From Sphingomonas sp. CBMAI 2297 (GTDB lineage: Bacteria > Pseudomonadota > Alphaproteobacteria > Sphingomonadales > Sphingomonadaceae), in NCBI RefSeq assembly GCF_029870595.1, contig NZ_JAPDIR010000001.1, forward strand, positions 310,001 through 374,000: DNA of 64,000 nt. The letters run 5' to 3'. This document shows positions 8,277 to 15,650 of the stretch, in pieces. The notes under the pieces are model-generated. The model did no database searches and was not told the DNA's origin. It saw only the letters and a list, made by a program, of their open reading frames with translations. The first letter of the stretch is position 1, and the number at the start of each line of letters is the position of its first letter. Made by a program: the position numbers and the translations under genes.

Positions 8277-8330
8277 GCGGGCCACGCGGTCCCAACGCCG
8301 CGCGTGCTCTCTGCAAGGAGAGTCTATATG
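8277..8330 (+). promoter_or_regulatory. Structured serC leader (candidate serC RNA motif)
   Basis: Two hairpins precede the serC start. The first pairs GGGCC (8279-8283) with GGTCC (8288-8292). The second pairs CTCTCT (8307-8312) with GGAGAG (8317-8322) around a GCAA tetraloop, a GNRA type. The ribosome-binding site AAGGAG (8315-8320) is buried in this second hairpin. A conserved RNA called the serC motif is known in alphaproteobacteria upstream of serC-serA operons. Location and architecture fit it; I did not test it against a covariance model. Confidence 0.65.
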
Positions 8331-9488
8331 ACTGATACGACTGCCGCCGACGCCGGAATTGCGTCCATTGCCAAGCCCGCCGCCAAGCCGGCACGCCCCC
8401 ATTTCTCCTCCGGTCCCTGCGCCAAGCCTCCCGGCTGGTCGCCCGAGAAGCTCGCCACCGAGTCGCTCGGCCGCTCGCACCGCTCCAAGCTGGGCAAGAA
8501 CCGCCTCCAATATTGCATCGACCTGATGCGCGAGCTGCTGCGCCTCCCCGAGACGCACCGCATCGGCATCGTTCCCGGCTCGGACACCGGTGCCTTCGAG
8601 ATGGCGATGTGGACGATGCTCGGCGCCCGCGGCGTCACCACGCTCGCCTGGGAAAGCTTCGGCGAGGGCTGGGTCACCGACGCGGTCAAGCAGCTGAAGC
8701 TCGAGCCGACCGTGATCCGGGCCGACTATGGCCAGCTGCCGGACCTCGGCCAGGTGAACTGGGCGGACGACGTGCTGTTCACCTGGAACGGCACCACTTC
8801 GGGCGTGCGCGTGCCGGACGGCGACTGGATCGCCGCCGATCGCGAGGGGCTGAGCTTCGCCGACGCCACCTCGGCGGTGTTCGCCTATGACCTGCCCTGG
8901 GACAGGATCGATGTCGCCACCTTCTCCTGGCAGAAGGTGCTGGGCGGCGAGGGCGCGCACGGCGTGCTGATCCTCGGGCCCCGCGCGGTCGAGCGGCTCG
9001 AGAGCCATGTCCCGGCCTGGCCGCTGCCCAAGGTCTTCCGCCTCGTCTCCAAGGGCGCGCTCGCCGAGGGCGTGTTCAAGGGCGAGACGATCAACACCCC
9101 GTCGATGCTCGCGGTCGAGGATGCGATCTTCGCGCTCGAATGGGCCAAGGGCCTGGGCGGCGCCGAGGGGCTGATCGCGCGCTCGGACGCCAATGCCGCG
9201 GCGCTCGACGCGATCGTGGCGGAGCGCGACTGGCTCGGCCATCTCGCGGCCGATGCCGGCATCCGCTCGAAGACCAGCGTGTGCCTCACCGTCGAGGGCG
9301 CGGATGCCGACTTCATCAAGAAGTTCGCCGGCCTGCTCGAGAAGGAAGGCGCGGCGTATGACGTCGCCGGCTATCGCGACGCCCCGGCGGGCCTGCGCAT
9401 CTGGTGCGGCGCCACCGTCGACACCGCCGACATCGTCGCGCTCGGTCCCTGGCTCGACTGGGCGTACGAAACCGCGAAAGCGGGCTGA
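8328..9488 (+). CDS. serC: Phosphoserine aminotransferase
   Basis: PLP enzyme that converts 3-phosphohydroxypyruvate to phosphoserine. The 386-aa sequence opens with PHFSSGPCAKPPGW and belongs to the class V aminotransferase branch sometimes called Methanosarcina-type SerC, common in alphaproteobacteria. The PLP lysine lies in TFSWQKVLGGEG near residue 203. The ATG at 8328 is preceded by AAGGAG at seven bases, inside the leader hairpin. It is followed by serA in the same direction, so two successive steps of serine synthesis are adjacent. Confidence 0.95.
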   Translation: MTDTTAADAGIASIAKPAAKPARPHFSSGPCAKPPGWSPEKLATESLGRSHRSKLGKNRLQYCIDLMRELLRLPETHRIGIVPGSDTGAFEMAMWTMLGARGVTTLAWESFGEGWVTDAVKQLKLEPTVIRADYGQLPDLGQVNWADDVLFTWNGTTSGVRVPDGDWIAADREGLSFADATSAVFAYDLPWDRIDVATFSWQKVLGGEGAHGVLILGPRAVERLESHVPAWPLPKVFRLVSKGALAEGVFKGETINTPSMLAVEDAIFALEWAKGLGGAEGLIARSDANAAALDAIVAERDWLGHLAADAGIRSKTSVCLTVEGADADFIKKFAGLLEKEGAAYDVAGYRDAPAGLRIWCGATVDTADIVALGPWLDWAYETAKAG

Positions 9489-9625
9489 TCCTCCCTTTCC
9501 CCTTCAGGGGAGAGGGTCGGGGAGAGGGGCTTGTCGCGAGCCGCTCCTCTCCAGCACCGCCCCTCTCCCGCGCGTCGCTTCGCTCGCTTGCCCTCTGCCC
9601 CAAGGGGAGAGGGAGAGAAAGGAAT
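9489..9625. repeat. Inverted repeat rich in CTCTCCCC/GGGGAGAG between serC and serA
   Basis: The 141-bp gap holds arms such as CCCCTTCAGGGGAGAGGG near the left end and CCCCAAGGGGAGAGGGAGAG at the right end, with an inner GCGTCGCTTCGCTCGC stretch. It can fold into a long hairpin. The serA ribosome-binding site (AGAAAGGA) lies directly after it, so the repeat may affect serC-serA transcript processing. Confidence 0.65.
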
Positions 9626-9629
9626 CCCC

Positions 9630-11207
9630 ATGCCCAAGGTACTGATTTCCGACAAGATGGATCCCAAGGCCGCGCAGATCTTCCGCGAGCGCGGCGTCGA
9701 GGTCGACGAGATCACCGGCAAGACTCCGGAGGAGCTCAAGGCGATCATCGGCCAGTATGACGGCCTCGCCATCCGCAGCTCGACCAAGGTGACCGCGGAG
9801 ATCCTGGATGCCGCGGCGAACCTCAAGGTCGTCGGCCGCGCCGGCATCGGCGTCGACAATGTCGACATCCCGGCCGCTTCGGCGCGCGGCGTGGTGGTGA
9901 TGAACACGCCCTTCGGCAACTCGATCACCACCGCCGAACATGCCATCGCGCTGATGTTCGCGCTCGCCCGCCAGCTGCCCGAGGCCGATGCCTCCACCCA
10001 GGCCGGCAAATGGGAGAAGAACCGCTTCATGGGCGTCGAGCTTACCGGCAAGACGCTCGGCCTGATCGGCGCCGGCAATATCGGCTCGATCGTCGCCGAC
10101 CGTGCCCAGGGCCTGAAGATGAAGGTCGTCGCCTTCGATCCGTTCCTGACGCCGGATCGCGCGATCGAGATGGGCGTGGAGAAGGTGGGGCTCGACGACC
10201 TGCTGCTCCGGGCGGACTTCATCACGCTGCACACGCCGCTGACCGATCAGACGCGGGGCATCCTCTCGGCCGAGAATCTCGCCAAGACCAAGCGCGGCGT
10301 GCGCATCATCAACTGCGCACGCGGCGGCCTGATCGACGAGGCGGCGCTCAAGCAGGGGCTGGAGAGCGGCCATATCGCCGGCGCGGCGCTCGACGTGTTC
10401 CAGGTCGAGCCCGCCAAGGAGCACCCGCTGTTCGGCACCCCCAACTTCGTCTCGACGCCGCATCTCGGCGCATCGACGACGGAGGCGCAGGTGAACGTGG
10501 CGATCCAGGTCGCCGAGCAGATGGCCGACTTCCTCGTCTCGGGCGGCGTCACCAATGCGCTCAACATGCCGAGCCTCTCGGCCGAGGAGGCGCCGCGCCT
10601 CAAGCCCTATATGGCGCTGGCCGAGAAGCTCGGCTCGCTGGTCGGCCAGCTCGCGCATGGCGAGCTGCGCAACATCGCGATCGAGAGCGAGGGCGCCGCG
10701 GCCGAGCTCAACCAGAAGCCGATCGTCGGCGCCGTGCTCGCCGGCCTGATGCGCGTCCATTCGGACACGGTGAACATGGTCAACGCGCCGTTCCTGGCGA
10801 AGGAGCGCGGGCTCGACGTGCGCGAGGTGCGCCATGACCGCGAGGGCGATTATCACACGCTGGTCCGCGTCACCGTGGGCACCGCGCAGGGCGATCGCTC
10901 GGTGGCGGGCACGCTGTTCGGCAATGCCGCGCCGCGCCTGGTCGAGCTGTTCGGCATCAAGGTCGAGGCCGATCTCGCCGGCCACATGCTCTATATCGTC
11001 AACGAGGACGCGCCGGGCTTTATCGGCCGGCTCGGCACCACGCTGGGCGAGGCGGGGGTCAATATCGGCACCTTCCATCTGGGCCGCCGCGAGGCGGGCG
11101 GGGAAGCGGTGCTGCTGCTCTCGGTCGACGACGTGGTGAACGAGGCGCTGCTCGCCACGGTCCGCGCGCTTCCCGGCGTGAAGACGGCGATGGCGCTGAC
11201 ATTCTGA
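9630..11207 (+). CDS. serA: D-3-phosphoglycerate dehydrogenase
   Basis: First committed enzyme of serine synthesis; oxidises 3-phosphoglycerate with NAD+. The 525-aa protein is the long type I form: catalytic and NAD-binding domains (GAGNIGS near residue 148; active-site Arg in NCARGGLIDE; Glu in VEPAKEHPLF; His in TPHLGAST), then an allosteric substrate-binding domain, then a C-terminal ACT domain (from about 455) that usually binds serine. AGAAAGGA precedes the ATG. Confidence 0.97.
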   Translation: MPKVLISDKMDPKAAQIFRERGVEVDEITGKTPEELKAIIGQYDGLAIRSSTKVTAEILDAAANLKVVGRAGIGVDNVDIPAASARGVVVMNTPFGNSITTAEHAIALMFALARQLPEADASTQAGKWEKNRFMGVELTGKTLGLIGAGNIGSIVADRAQGLKMKVVAFDPFLTPDRAIEMGVEKVGLDDLLLRADFITLHTPLTDQTRGILSAENLAKTKRGVRIINCARGGLIDEAALKQGLESGHIAGAALDVFQVEPAKEHPLFGTPNFVSTPHLGASTTEAQVNVAIQVAEQMADFLVSGGVTNALNMPSLSAEEAPRLKPYMALAEKLGSLVGQLAHGELRNIAIESEGAAAELNQKPIVGAVLAGLMRVHSDTVNMVNAPFLAKERGLDVREVRHDREGDYHTLVRVTVGTAQGDRSVAGTLFGNAAPRLVELFGIKVEADLAGHMLYIVNEDAPGFIGRLGTTLGEAGVNIGTFHLGRREAGGEAVLLLSVDDVVNEALLATVRALPGVKTAMALTF

Positions 11208-11218
11208 CGAAACGACTC

Positions 11219-11300
11219 CCGTCATCCCGGCGAAAGCCGGGATCTCAGGCGAAGGCGCCGTGCCCGCCGCACGAGATCCCGACTTCCGTCGGGATGACGG
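11219..11300. repeat. CGTCATCCC-type inverted repeat
   Basis: An 82-bp imperfect palindrome between serA and hisZ. It begins CCGTCATCCCGGC and ends GTCGGGATGACGG; inner arms GGGATCTC and GAGATCCC also pair. It is a compact copy of the family described for other gaps. Confidence 0.8.
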
Positions 11301-11319
11301 AATGTTCTAGGGGAGCGGG

Positions 11320-12420
11320 ATGAGCGGACTGTTACCCGAAGGCTTTCACGATCGCCTCCCCCCCGCCGCCGATGCGGCGACGCGGCTCGAATCGCGTGTG
11401 CTCGGCGTTGCCCGGGGCTATGGCTATGAGCAGGTCGATCCGCCGCTCGCCGAGTTCGCCGACGAGCTGAGCGCGCGCCTCAAGGCCGCGGGCGGCCTGC
11501 GCGATGCGGTGCGCTTCGTCGATCCCGTGTCGCAGCGGACGCTGGCGATCCGGCCCGACCTCACCGCCCAGATCGGCCGCATCGCCGCCACCCGCATGGG
11601 CCATCATCCGCGCCCGGTGCGCCTTTCCTATGCCGGCCCGGTGATGAAGCTCTCGGCCTCCGAGCTCGATCCGCTGCGCGCCACGCGCCAGATCGGTGCC
11701 GAGCTGATCGGTCTCGACACCGTCGCCGCCGCCACCGAAGTGGTGCGCGTCGCGATCGAGGCGCTCCGGGCGGGCGGCGTCGAGGGCATCGCGCTCGACT
11801 TCACGCTGCCCGATCTGGTCGATTGCCTGGCCGGTGACAGCCTCACCCCCGCCCAGCTCGCCACCCTGCGCGACCGGCTCGACGCCAAGGACGCCGCCGG
11901 CGTCGCCGCGATCGCGCCGCGCTACCTCCCGCTGATCGAGGCGGCCGGGCCCTTCGATGCCGCGATCGAGCGCCTGCGCGCGATCGATGCGGGCAAGGCG
12001 CTCGCCACGCGGCTGGACGGCCTTGCCGAGATCGCCGCGAGCATCGCGGGCCAGGCCGCGCTCACGCTCGATCCCACCGAGCGGCACGGCTTCGAATATC
12101 AGAGCTGGCTCGGCTTCTCGCTGTTCGCGCGGGGCGTGCGCGGCGAGATCGGCCGTGGCGGCACCTATACCATCCTGCACGGCAATGGCCGCGAGGAAGC
12201 GGCGGTGGGCTTTTCGCTCTATGCCGATCCGATCCTCGATGCCGGCATCGGCGCGGGCGAGCGACGCCGGCTGTTCCTCCCCTTCGGCACGCCTGCCGGC
12301 ATCGGCGCGAAGCTGCGCGAGGAGGGCTGGGTGACGGTCGCGGCGCTCGAGGCGGACGACACGCCCGAGGCGCAGCTCTGCACCCATGTGCTGCGCGACG
12401 GCGCGCCGGCGGCGGTCTAG
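11320..12420 (+). CDS. hisZ: ATP phosphoribosyltransferase regulatory subunit HisZ
   Basis: HisRS-like protein that binds the short form of HisG and makes it active and histidine-sensitive. The 366-aa sequence shows the class II synthetase-like core: LLPEGFHDRLPP at the N-terminus, LAIRPDLTAQIGR as the motif-2-like region, and GFEYQSWLGFSLFARG later. It lacks the anticodon-binding domain of true HisRS. HisG is not in this window. In sphingomonads the order serC-serA-hisZ is usual, so the context agrees. Confidence 0.93.
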   Translation: MSGLLPEGFHDRLPPAADAATRLESRVLGVARGYGYEQVDPPLAEFADELSARLKAAGGLRDAVRFVDPVSQRTLAIRPDLTAQIGRIAATRMGHHPRPVRLSYAGPVMKLSASELDPLRATRQIGAELIGLDTVAAATEVVRVAIEALRAGGVEGIALDFTLPDLVDCLAGDSLTPAQLATLRDRLDAKDAAGVAAIAPRYLPLIEAAGPFDAAIERLRAIDAGKALATRLDGLAEIAASIAGQAALTLDPTERHGFEYQSWLGFSLFARGVRGEIGRGGTYTILHGNGREEAAVGFSLYADPILDAGIGAGERRRLFLPFGTPAGIGAKLREEGWVTVAALEADDTPEAQLCTHVLRDGAPAAV

Positions 12421-12840
12421 GACGGATCGACATTCGGCTATGTCCCCGCCGTTCCTGTGGCGAGGGACGGAAGCTGCATGTCGAAGCCCCTCTCTCTTCC
12501 GTCATGCTGAACTGGTTTCAGCATCCAATTCTCCACTGGCGATATCGCTGGTGGCGCCTTGGACCCTGAAACAAGTTGGCGTTTATCCCCTTGGGCCAAG
12601 GACACCCCATTGCGTCATCCCCGCGCAGGCGGGGATCCAGGGTAGTTGCGGGATATCGGCGCCACCGGGCGAACGCTCTCCGGAAGTGCCGGGAATTCCT
12701 TGCACCTGTGCCGCGCCTGGCCCTGGATCCCCGCCTGCGCGGGGATGACGGCGATCGGGCACTCCTTGTCTTTACGGGATAAGCGCCAAACAAGTTCAGG
12801 GTGACGCAGGAGGTTGGTTCGACGCCAAGCCACACCTTAG
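12421..12840. repeat. Composite intergenic repeat block
   Basis: About 400 bp of mosaic repeats after hisZ with no convincing gene. It holds two CGTCATCCCC/GGGGATGACGG palindromes (12612-12640 and 12725-12752 region) and the segment shared with the 1.6-kb block (12670-12755). It also holds GAACTGGTTTCAGCATCC-type arms that recur at 1757-1777 and 45807-45821, and a CCTGAACTTG-type end in reverse orientation near 12795. The whole block reads partly as an inverted version of the block at 1507-1905. Confidence 0.75.
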
Positions 12841-12858
12841 CGGGGTTTCACATCCATC

Positions 12859-12953
12859 TTGCAATGTAGGATTTCGCCTGCTTGCCTCCCGCAGCCTGGC
12901 CGCCGCCGGGCCGCTCTTTCGACCCGTAGGAAATATAGGACCCGCTCCGCGCA
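12859..12953 (-). other. 95-bp conserved element, copy A
   Basis: On the minus strand this element begins near GCGGGTCCTATATTTCC, runs through CGAAAGAGCGG and ends CAGGCGAA-AT-CCTACATTGCAAG. The same three blocks at matching spacing occur in copy B at 19941-20035. It lies about 120 bp downstream of the dehydrogenase gene (stop at 13073) and points the same way. Just before it, CGCAAG-ATC-CTTGCG (12951-12965) forms a perfect hairpin. The surrounding 12841-13072 stretch holds no gene I can support. The nature of the element is unknown. Confidence 0.5.
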
Positions 12954-13072
12954 AGGATCTTGCGGGATGCACACTCTTTCCGGGAAAACAGGGAAGATAA
13001 GCCGCCGGGGAATCGGCTGGGCGCGCGACCTTGGTGACCTTTGCCAAGTCGACGGCGCCGCCGTCGTAGGAA

Positions 13073-14506
13073 CTAGCGCCCCAGCAGCACCGCCGCCCGC
13101 CCATCCAGGAACGCCGCGACCGCCGCCGTCACCGCATCGCGGAAGCGCGGATCCTCGGCCAGCCTCGCCGGGAACACCTGGCGCAGCGCCAGCACCGCCG
13201 CCGCCGGATCGCCGCCCGAGGCCGCGCCCGCCAGCAGCTCGGCGAGCGGATCGGTGATCGTCTCGCCGGCCTGGGCCTTGCGGCGCAGAAAGGCGATCCA
13301 CGCCGCCACCGGCACCGCCAGCCGCGCCACGTCATGCCCTGCCGCGAGCCGGTCGCGAACCGTGTCGAGCAGGCGATAGGGCAGCTTTTGCGAACCGTCC
13401 CAGGCGATCTGGCTGAGCAGGTGGCGGATCGCCGGATTGCGGAACCGCGCCAGCACCGCATCGGCATAGCCCGGCAAGTCGAGCCCCTCGACCGGCTTCA
13501 GCGAGCCCGCGATGTCCCGGTGCATCAGCCGGCTGGCGAAGCCGCCCAGCGCGGGATCGCTCACTGCCTCGAACACGGTCTCGTGCCCGAGTGCCAGGCC
13601 GATATAGGCGAGGCTGGAATGCGCGCCGTTGAGGATGCGCAGCTTGGCCTGCTCATAGCCCTGCACGTCGCCGGTCAGCGTCACGCCCGCGGCGGCAAGG
13701 TCCGGCCCGTCGGCCAGGTCGAAGCGCTGCAGCACCCATTGGGTGAAGCGTTCGCGCTGCACCGCCGCCCGGTCGTCGACGCCGAGCTCGGCCGCGACCT
13801 TGGCGAGAAAGGCCGGGTCGCTCGCCGGCGTGATCGAATCGACCATCGAATCGGGGAAGGCGACTTCGCCCGCGATCCAGTCGGCCAGCCCGGCGTCCCA
13901 TTCGCGGGCGAGCGCGACACAGGCCGCGCGCAGCTTGGCGCCGTTGCCGGTCATGTTGTCGCAGCAGAGCATCGCGAAGGGCGCCGTGCCGGCCGCGCGG
14001 CGATCGGCGAGGCCGGACACGATCCAGCCGATCACGCTTGCCGGCTCGGCGGGGCGGGCGCGGTCATGGACGATGTCGGGATGGGCGAAGTCGAGGCTGC
14101 CATCGGCGGCCAGGCAATAGCCCTTCTCGGTCACCGTGCTGGTGGCGAGCTTCACTGCGGGATCGGCGAGCAGCGTGCGCAGCCGCGCGCCTTCGCCCGG
14201 GCCGATCGCATCGGAATGCGCGGCGATGATGCGCGTGCCCGGCTCGCGATCGATCACCGCGAGAGTGTAGAGCCCGTCCTGCGCCTTGAGCGCGTCGACG
14301 GTGCCGGCGCTGCGCAGCGAGACCGCCGCGATGCCCCAGCGCGGATCGCCGTCCAGCACGCGATCGAACACGTCCGCCTGGTGCGCGCGGTGGAAGGCGC
14401 CCGGCCCGAAATGGACCACGCCGGTCCGGATTGAGGCCGGCTCGTGCCCCGGCCGGGCGATGGCGATGGGAAGCGAGGCGAGCGCGGCGCGCGAGAGGCT
14501 GGTCAT
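13073..14506 (-). CDS. Mannitol dehydrogenase family protein (mannitol/fructuronate type)
   Basis: NAD(P)-dependent polyol or sugar-acid dehydrogenase of the long-chain mannitol dehydrogenase family, 477 aa. The N-terminal Rossmann domain starts with VVHFGPGAFHRAHQAD. The catalytic motif K-x4-N-x2-H appears as KLRILNGAH near residue 285. Mannitol 2-dehydrogenase, fructuronate reductase (UxuB) and tagaturonate reductase share these features and cannot be separated by eye. I chose the ATG at 14506; a TTG at 14542 is possible. No sugar-utilisation genes flank it. Confidence 0.9.
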   Translation of the reverse strand: MTSLSRAALASLPIAIARPGHEPASIRTGVVHFGPGAFHRAHQADVFDRVLDGDPRWGIAAVSLRSAGTVDALKAQDGLYTLAVIDREPGTRIIAAHSDAIGPGEGARLRTLLADPAVKLATSTVTEKGYCLAADGSLDFAHPDIVHDRARPAEPASVIGWIVSGLADRRAAGTAPFAMLCCDNMTGNGAKLRAACVALAREWDAGLADWIAGEVAFPDSMVDSITPASDPAFLAKVAAELGVDDRAAVQRERFTQWVLQRFDLADGPDLAAAGVTLTGDVQGYEQAKLRILNGAHSSLAYIGLALGHETVFEAVSDPALGGFASRLMHRDIAGSLKPVEGLDLPGYADAVLARFRNPAIRHLLSQIAWDGSQKLPYRLLDTVRDRLAAGHDVARLAVPVAAWIAFLRRKAQAGETITDPLAELLAGAASGGDPAAAVLALRQVFPARLAEDPRFRDAVTAAVAAFLDGRAAVLLGR

Positions 14507-14566
14507 GCGGCGCGACCAACCCGCCCGCACCGCCAAAGTCAATGGGCGGCGCGGGTGGCGGGGTCG

Positions 14567-15598
14567 TCAGTAGCGCGTGACGGGTGAAGTGCCGCTCACG
14601 CCGGGGATCATCGAGCCGGTGGTGCGTTCCTTGGGGCTGTTGTCCACCGGCATCAGGAAGCGGACCTGGCGGTTGGGGAAGTCGATATCGACGCGGCGAA
14701 AGGCCCGTAGCGCGTCCATGCCGAGCAGCAGCGCCGGGCGCCGGGTGAGGCCGAAGCGCTCGAAGGGCGTCACATCGGCAAAGGCCACGGGCATCGCGCC
14801 GAAGCGGACCTTGCCCACCGTGATATTGGGTATCTCGGTATAGTCGGCGGTGGTGCGGTTGCCGATGACGCTGGTGAGCGTGATCGGCTGCGCCTTGGGC
14901 GCATCGCGGCCGACACGCTTGCGCAGCGCGCTGTTGCCCATCGTCACCTGGCTGCCGGTGTCCAGCACCACCTGGATCCGGGTATTGTCGTAATAGGCAT
15001 CGGTCACGATCAGCTGGCCGAACACATTCTTGGCGGTGACCACGATCTCGTTGGGATCGCGCTTCGCGAAGGTCTTGCGCTTGACGCTCGGGCGCACGGC
15101 CATGACGCCGTTCTCGAAGTCGATGGTCACCTGGTGGTTGCGCAGCGTGTCGATGCCGAGCAGGCCGAGCGCGCCGAGGTTGCGGGCCTCGAGCGCGGGG
15201 GCGATGATCGTATGCTGCTCGCCGATCGACTTGATCGAGAGGCCGGGCACCACGACGGTATTGACCCGGTCGCGCCCCGTCATCGACGTGATGACCACCG
15301 GGGCGGAGGCTCCCAGCCGCAGCGATCCGGCGAGCTCGCGCGACACGACGGTGCGTTCCGCCCCGGTGTCGATGATGAAGTTGTAGGGCCCGCTATTGCC
15401 CACGGCGACGGGAACGGTGAGCCGCTTGTCGATCTCGCCCAGCGCCAGGAGAGTCGCCTCGACATTCTCGGGCGTGGGCATGGTCAGCGCCGGATCCTGG
15501 GGGGGCGGCGGCGGCGTGCCGGCATGGGGATTCTGGCGGTCATGCGCTCCGGCGGTTGCGGCCAGCGGGAGCAGGAGAAGCGCGGCGAGCCTTTTCAT
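14567..15598 (-). CDS. Secreted protein with two retropepsin-like aspartyl protease domains
   Basis: The 343-aa product has a signal peptide (KRLAALLLLPLAATAGA), a Pro-rich linker and two retropepsin-like units. The first carries the active-site motif as IIDTGAERTVV (near residue 79), with a GLLGIDTL segment later. The second carries VVLDTGSQVTMG (near residue 205) followed by LLLGMDALRAF. Both catalytic Asp are present, so a pepsin-like two-lobed enzyme from one chain is possible. The ATG at 15598 fits the signal peptide; a longer frame to 15658 overlaps the helicase end. Substrate unknown. Confidence 0.82.
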   Translation of the reverse strand: MKRLAALLLLPLAATAGAHDRQNPHAGTPPPPPQDPALTMPTPENVEATLLALGEIDKRLTVPVAVGNSGPYNFIIDTGAERTVVSRELAGSLRLGASAPVVITSMTGRDRVNTVVVPGLSIKSIGEQHTIIAPALEARNLGALGLLGIDTLRNHQVTIDFENGVMAVRPSVKRKTFAKRDPNEIVVTAKNVFGQLIVTDAYYDNTRIQVVLDTGSQVTMGNSALRKRVGRDAPKAQPITLTSVIGNRTTADYTEIPNITVGKVRFGAMPVAFADVTPFERFGLTRRPALLLGMDALRAFRRVDIDFPNRQVRFLMPVDNSPKERTTGSMIPGVSGTSPVTRY

Positions 15599-15650
15599 GG
15601 ACGTGAAGATACACCTTCGCATGCTGCGCAGCAATCTTTCCGGATCGTGT

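Noticed and set aside
12837-13301. Possible short genes in the stretch after the dehydrogenase
   Set aside because: Three minus-strand frames are open for part of the stretch, but none has a start site, motif or fitting codon pattern.
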